A DNA stretch of 64,000 bases, taken from Acidobacteriota bacterium. Lineage in GTDB: Bacteria > Acidobacteriota > Blastocatellia > RBC074. Below are positions 35,438 to 43,213 of this stretch, in pieces. Both the position numbers and the translations under genes were made by a program. Numbering within the stretch: position 1 is the first letter of the stretch; the number at the start of each line of letters is the position of its first letter. Below the pieces are notes generated by a model. The model was not told the DNA's origin. It saw only the letters and a program-made list of their open reading frames with translations, and did no database searches. The DNA is taken from contig JAFDVI010000033.1 of the NCBI GenBank assembly GCA_018269055.1, positions 62,001 through 126,000 on the forward strand, written 5' to 3'.

Positions 35438-35469
35438 TAAGCCGCCAGGCAGCAGGACTTGGCGGCTTA
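35438..35469 (+). terminator. Hairpin after moaE, in the leader of the sigma factor gene
   Basis: A 10-bp perfect stem (TAAGCCGCCA / TGGCGGCTTA, 12-nt loop), not followed by a T-run. It sits in the 208-nt gap between moaE and the sigma factor gene and may end the moa transcript or act in the sigma leader. Confidence 0.5.
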
Positions 35470-35513
35470 AGGAAAAGAAAAAACAAGCGACAAGAGGAAG
35501 GCGGATCTGATTT

Positions 35514-36092
35514 TTGGATATGGACATCAGCGACGATCAGATCATCGAGCGGACTCTCGCCGGTGAAACAGATGCATTCAGCATGTTGGTGCGAAGATGG
35601 GAGCGGCCCATTTACGGCCTGTCGTTGCGCATGCTTGGGCGCGACGAAGACGCGCGCGACGTTTGTCAGGAAACTTTTCTGGCGGCGTTTCGCAACCTTC
35701 GAAAGTTCCGCGGCGAGGCCAAATTCTCTTCCTGGATTTATCGGATTGCGATCAACGCCTGCCATTCGCGGCTGAGAAAGCATAACGGAGCGACGGAACA
35801 GCCCATTGACCTGGAAGACGAAGACGGACGGAAATTTGAACTGGCCGACGGCGATTTGGAGTTGGTGCCGGACCGCATGCAGCGTGATCAGTTGGCCTCA
35901 TTGGTCCGAAGGGCCTTGCAGGCGTTGCCGCCGGAAATGCGGCAAGTCATCATCATGAAAGAGTACGAAGAGCTGACCTTCGCCGAAATTTCGGAAATCA
36001 TGCAGATTCCGGTTAGCACGGTGAAATCCCGACTCTACACAGGACTTCAACAAATGCGGGCGCGACTGGAAAAATTAAGACACGCGCTCTAG
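35514..36092 (+). CDS. ECF sigma-70 factor (RpoE type)
   Basis: 192 residues starting at TTG 35514 (GAGGAAG about 13 nt upstream) or at the ATG 35520. Region 2: FSMLVRRWERPIYGLSLRML, then DARDVCQETFLAAFRNL and FSSWIYRIAINACHSRLRK. Region 4: LPPEMRQVIIMKEYEELTF and IPVSTVKSRLYTGLQQMR. It is the first gene of a three-gene operon with an anti-sigma factor and a Spy-like periplasmic protein, the layout of an envelope-stress regulon. Confidence 0.95.
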   Translation: MDMDISDDQIIERTLAGETDAFSMLVRRWERPIYGLSLRMLGRDEDARDVCQETFLAAFRNLRKFRGEAKFSSWIYRIAINACHSRLRKHNGATEQPIDLEDEDGRKFELADGDLELVPDRMQRDQLASLVRRALQALPPEMRQVIIMKEYEELTFAEISEIMQIPVSTVKSRLYTGLQQMRARLEKLRHAL

Positions 36093-36142
36093 CAAGGGAA
36101 CAAGCAGAGAGAAGGAAACCATCGGTAAGGAAGCGAGACACC

Positions 36143-36790
36143 ATGAACAGCAGAAACCACGAATGTAACCGAAAAGAAGATTTGGTCGCGTACCTTTACG
36201 GCGAAGCGACCGCTGCCGAAAAACGTTCTTTCGAGCAGCATCTGAGCGAATGCAGCGAATGCGGCGAAGAGCTAAAGGCCTTTGGGCGCGTGCGCGACGA
36301 TTTGAGCGGCTGGCAAGTCGGCGTCGCGCCGCGCACGGAATTGGCGTTGCCGCGAACGAAAATGGAAGTGTTGCGCGAATTGATCGGGTTATTTCCCGTT
36401 TGGGCGCGCGGTTTGGCGATGGTCGGAGCGGCTGCGGCAATCGTTTTCGTAGCAATGTCGTTTTATCGCCTGAATGGAGTTTCAACTCCGCCAACGGCAT
36501 CGGGAATGTCCGAACAACAGGTGCAGGCGATGGTCAGCAAAGCCGTCGCCGACGAACGCGCCAAAATGCAGCAACAGTACCAGGCGGATTTTGCCGGTTT
36601 GAAAACGCAACTCGCCGCCGAATACCAGGCGCAACTACAAATAATCAACGCCGAGCATCAGAACAAACTGGAATCCGTCAAAGCCGGCTTGAGAGCCGAA
36701 ATCAAAAAATCGAACCAGCAAAACGGCTCGTTGCGTTCTTTTTTCGCGGTTGAAGACGACCGCTCTTATCCGTGGGGAGACACACGATGA
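36143..36790 (+). CDS. Zinc-type anti-sigma factor (zf-HC2), membrane-anchored
   Basis: 215 residues. The N-terminal domain has the ZAS pattern (HECNRKEDLVAYLYGE, then EQHLSECSECGEEL, giving His-x3-Cys-x2-Cys). One transmembrane helix follows (GLAMVGAAAAIVFVAMSFY, about 92-112), then a periplasmic coiled coil rich in Gln/Ala (EQQVQAMVSKAVADERAKMQ). It would hold the upstream sigma factor at the membrane until a signal releases it. Its stop overlaps the next ATG (ATGA), showing translational coupling. Confidence 0.93.
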   Translation: MNSRNHECNRKEDLVAYLYGEATAAEKRSFEQHLSECSECGEELKAFGRVRDDLSGWQVGVAPRTELALPRTKMEVLRELIGLFPVWARGLAMVGAAAAIVFVAMSFYRLNGVSTPPTASGMSEQQVQAMVSKAVADERAKMQQQYQADFAGLKTQLAAEYQAQLQIINAEHQNKLESVKAGLRAEIKKSNQQNGSLRSFFAVEDDRSYPWGDTR

Positions 36791-37545
36791 AAAACCACTG
36801 GAAAGATTTCGTTGCCAACAGAATTCCAACCATTTCATTGTCATTGATTGCCGCTTTCGGTTTGATGATCCAGGTCGAAAGCCCTGCGTTGGGGCAAGGA
36901 CTTCGACGTCAAACCAGAGTCCAGCGACAGCTTCAAAAAAAGTTGGACAAGCAGAAAGCCAATCAGATCGCGCCTTCATCGGACAAACCCTCGACCAATC
37001 CGGATCAGGAAGATCAACCACAGAGGCACAGCCTGGATGGCATCAGCAAGCTCGGCCCCCGCGCACTGTTCAAACCGGACGAAGTCGCCATGATGATTCC
37101 GGGATTTGGCAGTCCCCCGGCGATGATGATTTTGATGCGGCAGCTTGATTTGACCGAAGATCAGAGAGCGAAATTCCGTGCGCTGAAACAGCAAATCGGC
37201 CCCAAACTGAACCGCCTGCACGCGGAAAAGCGCGACACGGAAGCCCAACTGGAAGACGCCATTTACGGTGAAAACTTCGACCCGCAACGGGTTGAAACGC
37301 TGGCCGCGCAATCCGCCGAAAAGACCGCAGAAATCATCAAAACACAGGCGTACATCGAATCGCAGTTTCGACAAATTTTGACCCCAGATCAGTTTTTCGT
37401 GTTTCGCTATCTGGTCGGCGAAATGGTGTTGCCGCAACGGCGGTTGACACCGCAGCAACTTCGGCAGATGCAGCAACGACGATTGGGCGCTCAGCCAAAC
37501 GCTCCGAATCGTCCGCCGAACCAGGATTTGCCGCAAGACAAATAA
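36787..37545 (+). CDS. Spy/CpxP-like periplasmic protein
   Basis: 252 residues from the ATG at 36787, which overlaps the anti-sigma stop and has GGGGAG about 9 nt upstream. A signal peptide (TISLSLIAAFGLMIQVESPALG) precedes a basic linker and an LTxxQ-type helical domain: LMRQLDLTEDQRAKFRALKQ and FRQILTPDQFFVFRYL. Spy and CpxP are periplasmic chaperones or sensors of misfolded protein. In this operon it could feed back on the anti-sigma factor as RseB- or CpxP-like proteins do (inference). It ends before a clear terminator. Confidence 0.88.
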   Translation: MKNHWKDFVANRIPTISLSLIAAFGLMIQVESPALGQGLRRQTRVQRQLQKKLDKQKANQIAPSSDKPSTNPDQEDQPQRHSLDGISKLGPRALFKPDEVAMMIPGFGSPPAMMILMRQLDLTEDQRAKFRALKQQIGPKLNRLHAEKRDTEAQLEDAIYGENFDPQRVETLAAQSAEKTAEIIKTQAYIESQFRQILTPDQFFVFRYLVGEMVLPQRRLTPQQLRQMQQRRLGAQPNAPNRPPNQDLPQDK

Positions 37546-37553
37546 TCAACCCA

Positions 37554-37577
37554 GGGCGCTTTCACAGCGCCCTTTTT
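37554..37577 (+). terminator. Rho-independent terminator of the sigma/anti-sigma/Spy operon
   Basis: Perfect 7-bp stem GGGCGCT / AGCGCCC with a 5-nt loop followed by TTTTT, 8 nt after the stop of the Spy-like gene. Confidence 0.9.
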
Positions 37578-37640
37578 CTTTTCGGCTCTCCCTCGCTAGA
37601 TTTGGTCAATTTTTCAGCTTCGCCGTAAGATGCTCGCGCT

Positions 37641-38810
37641 ATGTTGAGCATCCAACCGAACACAAGTTACTACACGCCGGAACACGAACAGTTTCGTCAG
37701 ACGATGCGCGAATTCGTCAGCCGGGAAATCGCCCCCTTCGCCAGTGAATGGGATGAAGCCGAAGAATTTCCGCGCGAACTGTATCGCAAAGCCGCTGCCA
37801 TCGGCCTGTTGGGATTGAATTACCCGGAAGAATACGGCGGCACGCCCGCCGATGGGTTTTATTCGATCATCGCTTCGGTTGAACTTGCCGCCGCTGGCAG
37901 CGGCGGCGTGTCGGCTTCGCTGATGTCGCATTCAATTGGCGCGCCGCCGATTTTGCATGCCGGTAGCGCAGAGATGAAAGCGCGCGTGTTGCCGCAGATT
38001 CTGGCCGGAGAAAAGATTTCCGCGCTGGCGATTACGGAGCCTTCCGGCGGATCAGACGTAGCCGCCATCAAAACCACAGCCATCCGCAACGGCGACCATT
38101 ACCTCGTCAACGGCGAAAAGACGTTTATCACTTCGGGCGTTCGCGGCGATTATTTCACCGTCGCCGTTCGCACCAACGCGGAAGACAAAACCGCCGCCGG
38201 AGTTTCCCTGCTCCTGATCGAACGCGATACGCCGGGTTTCACCCGCACGCCGCTCAAGAAAATGGGCTGGTGGGCTTCGGACACCGCGCATCTGTATTTC
38301 GACAATTGCCGCGTCCCGGTCAGCAACCTGATCGGCGAAGAAAACCAGGGCTTCAAAATCATCATGCGCAATTTCAATGCGGAGCGGCTGGGCATGTCCG
38401 CAGGAGCTTACGGCTTTGCCAAAGTCTGTTTTGAAGACGCGCTGGCCTGGGCGCACGAGCGAAAAACCTTCGGCCAACCGCTGATCGAACGCCAGGTCAT
38501 TCGCCACAAACTGGTGGATATGGCGATGAAGCTCGAAGCTACGCGCGCTACGCTGGAAGACCTGACCTGGCGCGTGCAAACACGTTCCGGCGATCCGAAC
38601 TTGCTGGTTGCGCAAACCTGCCTGCTGAAAAACCAGGCGACGCAAACGATGCAGTTTTGCGCTGACCAGGCGGTACAGATTCTGGGAGGAATGGGGTACA
38701 TGCGGGGCGAGCGCGTCGAGCGCATTTACCGCGAAGTGAAGGTCAATATGATTGGCGGCGGTTCCGAAGAGATCATGAAAGATTTGGCTGCCAGACAGAT
38801 GAGACTCTAA
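37641..38810 (+). CDS. Acyl-CoA dehydrogenase
   Basis: 389 residues. FAD-dependent acyl-CoA dehydrogenase: N-terminal helical domain (YYTPEHEQFRQTMREFV), the signature ALAITEPSGGSDVAAIKT, the beta domain (VNGEKTFITSGVRGDYF), and the C-terminal FAD site (AHERKTFGQPLIERQ, QAVQILGGMGYMRGERV). The medium-chain catalytic Glu position near the end reads IGGGSEEI; a Glu lies instead in NFNAERLGMSAG, the place used in long-chain and isovaleryl enzymes, so that subgroup is suggested. It catalyses alpha,beta-desaturation of an acyl-CoA. No other beta-oxidation gene is adjacent. Confidence 0.95.
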   Translation: MLSIQPNTSYYTPEHEQFRQTMREFVSREIAPFASEWDEAEEFPRELYRKAAAIGLLGLNYPEEYGGTPADGFYSIIASVELAAAGSGGVSASLMSHSIGAPPILHAGSAEMKARVLPQILAGEKISALAITEPSGGSDVAAIKTTAIRNGDHYLVNGEKTFITSGVRGDYFTVAVRTNAEDKTAAGVSLLLIERDTPGFTRTPLKKMGWWASDTAHLYFDNCRVPVSNLIGEENQGFKIIMRNFNAERLGMSAGAYGFAKVCFEDALAWAHERKTFGQPLIERQVIRHKLVDMAMKLEATRATLEDLTWRVQTRSGDPNLLVAQTCLLKNQATQTMQFCADQAVQILGGMGYMRGERVERIYREVKVNMIGGGSEEIMKDLAARQMRL

Positions 38811-38844
38811 ATCAGAACAAACAACATTGGGACACTCTTTTTTC

Positions 38845-38948
38845 GACAGGATTTACAGGATTGTGCAGGATTTTCAGAAACGCCAATTTCAACAAGGCTC
38901 CAATCAAGTTGGAATTCCGTTTATCCTGAAAATCCTGTTAATCCTGTC
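38845..38948. repeat. Inverted repeat, family 4 (GACAGGATTTACAGGATT type)
   Basis: 104 nt starting GACAGGATTTACAGGATT and ending AATCCTGTTAATCCTGTC, with an inner TGCAGGATTTTCAG / CTGAAAATCCTG pair. A second copy lies at 60136-60238. Both sit just past the stop of a minus-strand gene, sharing a flank of the form GATTTAGC. Confidence 0.8.
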
Positions 38949-38968
38949 TCAAAGTTTTTTGTTTTGAT

Positions 38969-39463
38969 TTAGCGCGCAAACGAGTCAACGATTGGCCGAA
39001 TTTTTGAGACTGGAAACCAGCGCGGTGTTTGCGCGTAGTAGTTTCGATAGGATTCGCCGAACTGTTTTCGCAACGCTGGCTCTTCGTAAAAAACGACGAA
39101 GGTATGAAAGATCAGCGCCAGAACCGCGACGTAAATCGCCAACTCCAATGATGTGAACAGCACGGCTTCGCCCAGAAGAATGGAGAGAATCCCGACGTAC
39201 ATCGGATTTCTGACAAAGCGGTAAAGCCCGCGGACAACCAGATTTTTCGGCGGATCAAATACGACGGGGGTGCCTCTGCCAAAGGTCGCAAAATCCCACG
39301 CGCACTAAAGATAAATCGCCACGCCAATCGCCAAAGGAATCAAGCCGGCGTAACGAAGCACGCCGGTTGGCTCCGAACTATCCGCCAGCAGCCCGCGCGG
39401 AATCAGAATCGTCACCGTGCCGGGAACCAGAATCGTGAAAATCAGTGTTTTGAAAATCGGCAT
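38969..39463 (-). pseudogene. Isoprenylcysteine methyltransferase-like membrane protein, interrupted by TAG
   Basis: From the ATG at 39463 (AGGAG 8 nt upstream) the minus strand encodes 52 residues, then TAG (39305-39307), and continues in the same frame for 111 residues to a TAA at 38969. The product around the stop reads VAIYL-stop-CAWDFATFG, where family members have Trp, so a TGG probably became TAG. The rest is typical: RGTPVVFDPPKNLVVRGLY, RNPMYVGILSILLGE, YEEPALRKQFGESY. Several transmembrane helices are evident. It is either a fresh pseudogene or a sequence error; all other parts look intact. Confidence 0.85.
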
Positions 39464-39519
39464 CGTTTTGGCTCCTGAAAAAAGAAGAGGGCAATTTGAT
39501 GTGCCCTCCTCTTACAAGC

Positions 39520-40473
39520 TCAACTTCGTTCGACCGGAACAAGTGGCTTTTCTTCATCGCCTTCGGTCAATTGTCTCTGTCGCAAAGCGGCCGCACCAAT
39601 CAACCCGCCCATTCCCATGGACTCCACTGCCGTGCTGGGGACGATCATCATCGCGCCTTTTTCCTTCAACCCTTCGTAGAGCATGTTCATCGCCCGCAGG
39701 TGCAAGGCCGTCGGATTATCCTGATACGACTTGGCGGCTTCCATAAACTTGTTGGCGATTTCGACTTCGGCTTCACCCAGGATGATGCGCGCCTGTTTTT
39801 CGCGAGCAGCTTGGGCTTCGCGGGACATCGCGTCTTGCAACGCATCGGGAATCACCACGTCGCGCATTTCCACGGATTGCACGGTCACGCCCCACGGAGT
39901 CGTTCGTTCGTCAATCAATCGCTGCAATTCATCTTCGATCCGTTCGCGGCCTTTCAGCAATTCAGTCAGCGTTGTTTTGCCGATGATGTCGCGCAAGGCG
40001 GTTTGCGCCGCCCAACTGACTGCCTGCGCGTAATCCTGAACTTCCAGCGCGGCTTTCTCTACGTCATAAACCATCCAGAACAACACGGCGTCTACGTTGA
40101 CCGGAACCGTGTCGGCGGTCAGCGTTTGTTCCGCCGCAAAATTCGTCGTGATAATGCGTTGATCCACGTAAACCGAAACCGTATCTAAAAACGGCATCAC
40201 CCAAAACAATCCCGGCCCGCGCAATCCCACATATTTTCCCAACCGCAGCACGACGGCTCGCTCCCATTGTTTGGCTACACGGGGAGCTTGCGCCCCGACT
40301 ACTCCCAGCAAGATTCCCAGAATGACGCCAACAGGATTGAATGTCAGCGCGGTAATCCCGGCCCCGATCAGCGTCGGCAACAGGAACATTCCCGTCGAAA
40401 CGACATTGGCTCGCGGCGCATTTGCCGATGGGGTGGAGGTTTTGGTTTTGGTGATAGAGGTGAAATTAGGCAT
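39520..40473 (-). CDS. SPFH/band 7 protein, slipin (stomatin-like)
   Basis: 317 residues; AAAGGAGAG lies just before the ATG. A membrane segment (LLPTLIGAGITALTF, VGVILGILLGVVGA) precedes the band 7 domain: LRGPGLFWVMPFLDTVSVY, ADTVPVNVDAVLFWMVYD, ALRDIIGKTTLTELL and MREAQ-type helix (MSREAQAAREKQARIILGEA). Slipins form membrane microdomain scaffolds and often pair with an NfeD protease partner, which is absent here. The GntR gene upstream (17 nt gap) suggests drug- or stress-controlled expression of the pair. Confidence 0.93.
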   Translation of the reverse strand: MPNFTSITKTKTSTPSANAPRANVVSTGMFLLPTLIGAGITALTFNPVGVILGILLGVVGAQAPRVAKQWERAVVLRLGKYVGLRGPGLFWVMPFLDTVSVYVDQRIITTNFAAEQTLTADTVPVNVDAVLFWMVYDVEKAALEVQDYAQAVSWAAQTALRDIIGKTTLTELLKGRERIEDELQRLIDERTTPWGVTVQSVEMRDVVIPDALQDAMSREAQAAREKQARIILGEAEVEIANKFMEAAKSYQDNPTALHLRAMNMLYEGLKEKGAMMIVPSTAVESMGMGGLIGAAALRQRQLTEGDEEKPLVPVERS

Positions 40474-40490
40474 GCTTCTCTCCTTTGCCG

Positions 40491-40904
40491 CTACCGCCGT
40501 TTGACGGCCACGGACTTGTCATCGAGCTTGCTCTCAAGCTCTTCAATAACTTCGTCGAGTGAAATTCCCAGCGAGTGCGCTTCGGCCAGAATGCGGTCGC
40601 CGAATGCGCGCAATTCCCGCTGGCGGTCGCTGCGCATCACACGCATGGCCGCCGCTGTTTGAGCGCCGCGAACGAACGTCCCGATGCCGCGCCGAGTCTC
40701 CAAAATTCCTGTTTTCTCCAACTCGGCATATACCTTGGCTACGGTGTTGGCGTTGATCTTCAAATCCACGGCCAACTGCCGTACGGTCGGCAACTGTTCA
40801 CCCACGCGCAACCTGTCGGTGGCAATCGCAAAGCGAATCGCCCGCTCAAGTTGCGCGTAAATCGGCGTCGGATCATCAAAATTGATGTTGAATCGGTCTT
40901 CCAT
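40491..40904 (-). CDS. GntR-family transcription regulator (YtrA subfamily)
   Basis: 137 residues from the ATG at 40904; a GTG at 40934 would place the start next to the operator and is less likely. Winged helix: PIYAQLERAIRFAIATDRL, GEQLPTVRQLAVDLKINANT, VAKVYAELEKTGILETRRG, with only a short helical C-terminal part, which marks the YtrA group rather than FadR or HutC. These repressors commonly control membrane-protein or ABC operons. A palindromic operator lies upstream. Confidence 0.94.
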   Translation of the reverse strand: MEDRFNINFDDPTPIYAQLERAIRFAIATDRLRVGEQLPTVRQLAVDLKINANTVAKVYAELEKTGILETRRGIGTFVRGAQTAAAMRVMRSDRQRELRAFGDRILAEAHSLGISLDEVIEELESKLDDKSVAVKRR

Positions 40905-40935
40905 CGTTTCATCAGACAATTTCTTGCCTGTCACA

Positions 40936-40957
40936 TTGTACTACGACATTAGTACAA
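40936..40957 (-). promoter_or_regulatory. Predicted operator of the GntR regulator
   Basis: Perfect inverted repeat TTGTACTA-n6-TAGTACAA, 32 nt upstream of the GntR start. YtrA-type regulators bind such symmetric sites with conserved GTAC/GTAC-like half sites and repress their own operon. A possible TACAAT -10 element overlaps the repeat on the minus strand. Confidence 0.75.
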
Positions 40958-40997
40958 TCAAGTTTCAATAAACTTCAAAATTTTATGAAGTAGCGAT

Positions 40998-43007
40998 TCA
41001 GCGCATAAACCGGCGACGAACCGCCAAGGCGAGTAACGCAGCCTGCGCCGGTCCCAATACCGTTTCCAACCAAACCAGTAACTTTGCCGAGGTCGAAAAT
41101 GGCCTCGGTTCGGGTTTCTGCAAAATACTGACATTGAGCGAGTAAACGGCGGCTTCCTTCCATTCCAGCGGGCGAATGGCTGGCGGAGTTTTCGCGGAAT
41201 AATCGAACCCAACTTTGGTGTAGCCCAACGTGAACAGAAGAATGACCGCAGCAAACACCAGAAACGCCCGCCCGACGCTTTCGCCGTAACAACTGGCCAG
41301 CCAATACCACCACTCCAACCGCCACGGCACGAAACCGCGAAACTTCTCCAACCGCCGAGCCTCCAACGAAGCGAATCGAAACTCCGACGCTTCGGCGTAA
41401 CGATGATTTTCTTCGGCGTTTGTGGCTAATTGACGATAAACGATGTGGCGCTGTTTGTGATTCCATTCTCCCTTTGCTTTTAACTGCTTCAATTCATCTT
41501 CCAGCCCTATCCATTCCACGTTGTCGAATTCGAATTTGCGTGGATCTGTCAGCAGAAACCATTGAGGGCGAAGCTGGCAATGATGAAACGAAACCCGTTC
41601 CGGCTTTTCGATGATGGAGAGACCCAAATCCAACTTTGAGCTTTCGGTAAAAAGCTTTTCCCCAACGAAAATCAAATTGTCTTTGAAAGTGGCATGGACA
41701 AAATTCGCGGCGTTCTCAAAGACTACGATTGAAAAATATGTTTTGCCACCAAATACCGTTGAAGAAAAGTGAGCATTACCATTGAAAACTGCTGAGCGAA
41801 AATTGGCTTCTGCCTCAAAGTTTGCCCCTGTAAGATCTGCTCCAGCTTTGAATTTTGCGGACTCAAAAGTGGCTAAGCCTTTCGATTTCACCTTTGTGAA
41901 TCTTGCCTCAGCACTAAAGCTAGCGAGATTGAATGACACTTCATCAAAATTCGCCTCCATGAAGTCGGCGTAACCCTGAAAATCTGTTCCCTCAAAAATT
42001 GCATCCTCGCTAAACTTGGCCGACTGAAATCCTGCAATTCCAACAAATCTTGCACCGCCAAAACCTGCGCACTTGATGTTTGCCCATTGAAAATCTGCGT
42101 TCTTGCTGAAAAGTGCACTATCAAAAATGGCAAACTCAAATGTTGCAGCAGTAAACCGGGCTTCTGCCTCAAAGATTGCTGATCTAAAACTGGAATTCTG
42201 GCTAAATTTCACACTGTGAAAATCTGCTTCTCCAACAAATCGCACTCTACTGAATTCTGTAATTGAGTCGAATTTTGCTCTATCGAAAACGGCAAATGAA
42301 TTGAACTTCGTTTGATCAAAATGCGCCCAACCGTTGAACGTCGCCGAATCAAAAACCGCTGCATCATCAAAGGCCATCTGCTGGAAGTATGTTTCGCCAT
42401 TGAATTTTGCGAACCAAAATTCCGCTCTACGCTCAAACGCGGCGTATACGAAACTGGTTTTGGCCTGATAGGTCGCTTCTCTGAAGTTGGCTTCGCCGGA
42501 GAAGACTGCCGAAAGAAAGATGGCTTCGGCACCGAAAGTCGCCGAGCTAAAATCCGCTTCTTTGCCAAATCGGGTGGATTCAAAGGTCGCTTCGCCGGCG
42601 AATGTCGCGTGGCCAAAGATCGCTTCAGAAGAAAAGCGGGCGTTTTCAAACCGTGCCGTCCCCATGAATTTCGCACCGTAAAACAAAGCTCTTCCGTTGA
42701 AAGTTGCTGAACTGAAATCCGCCGCTGTGGTGAATTCGTGTTGGCTGAAATCAATTTCGACTGGAAACCAGACTCCCTGAAAGTCGTAAGCCTGTTGATA
42801 GGATTCCAGCCAGGCGTTGAGCTTCCGCAGGACTGCTGCGTTGAATCGTTCCTGATCTTTATCGGCGGGAAAGTGCAAAATGCAATATCGGTTGTTGCCG
42901 AACTGGGCGTAAAACTCTTCTCCGGCACAGGCTTGGCGCTGCCATTCCTCGCAATCGCAGACGAAGGCCGCGGGGTCGGCGGTTTGGGTGGGCTGAGATT
43001 CCAACAT
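40998..43007 (-). CDS. Membrane protein with about thirty 11-residue pentapeptide-like repeats
   Basis: 669 residues from the ATG at 43007, chosen for its strong AGGAGGAG site. An N-terminal Cys-rich segment (FVCDCEEWQRQACAGEEFY) is followed by about 30 repeats of the pattern A-x-F-x-x-A-x-F-x-x-x (for example ADFSSATFGAE, AIFLSAVFSGE), spanning roughly residues 105-450. This resembles pentapeptide-repeat beta-helices but with an 11-residue period. A linker follows, then two transmembrane segments (AFLVFAAVILLFTLGY; LVWLETVLGPAQAALLALAV) like the channel-derived tail of some membrane pentapeptide proteins. Function unknown; a scaffold at the membrane is inferred. Confidence 0.85.
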   Translation of the reverse strand: MLESQPTQTADPAAFVCDCEEWQRQACAGEEFYAQFGNNRYCILHFPADKDQERFNAAVLRKLNAWLESYQQAYDFQGVWFPVEIDFSQHEFTTAADFSSATFNGRALFYGAKFMGTARFENARFSSEAIFGHATFAGEATFESTRFGKEADFSSATFGAEAIFLSAVFSGEANFREATYQAKTSFVYAAFERRAEFWFAKFNGETYFQQMAFDDAAVFDSATFNGWAHFDQTKFNSFAVFDRAKFDSITEFSRVRFVGEADFHSVKFSQNSSFRSAIFEAEARFTAATFEFAIFDSALFSKNADFQWANIKCAGFGGARFVGIAGFQSAKFSEDAIFEGTDFQGYADFMEANFDEVSFNLASFSAEARFTKVKSKGLATFESAKFKAGADLTGANFEAEANFRSAVFNGNAHFSSTVFGGKTYFSIVVFENAANFVHATFKDNLIFVGEKLFTESSKLDLGLSIIEKPERVSFHHCQLRPQWFLLTDPRKFEFDNVEWIGLEDELKQLKAKGEWNHKQRHIVYRQLATNAEENHRYAEASEFRFASLEARRLEKFRGFVPWRLEWWYWLASCYGESVGRAFLVFAAVILLFTLGYTKVGFDYSAKTPPAIRPLEWKEAAVYSLNVSILQKPEPRPFSTSAKLLVWLETVLGPAQAALLALAVRRRFMR

Positions 43008-43213
43008 TCGATCTCCTCCTGATTCTCTGGTTAGGTTGTAAGGGCGGCAAATGGTAACACGGTAGCAATTCTCCGCCGACAAACCGGGAACAAAGTGCGC
43101 CGCTTGAACGAATCAGGAAGTGCCGCTAATATGGCCGACTTCCGGGAGAGGCCTGAGTTGAGTCCCTACGGCTTCGACCTCACATCACATCTAGTTTTTG
43201 GAGTTCTAAAGTT

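Noticed and set aside
39305..39307. TAG read as pyrrolysine
   Set aside because: Relatives have Trp here in a methyltransferase unrelated to methylamine use, and no pyl gene is in the window; mutation or read error is simpler.
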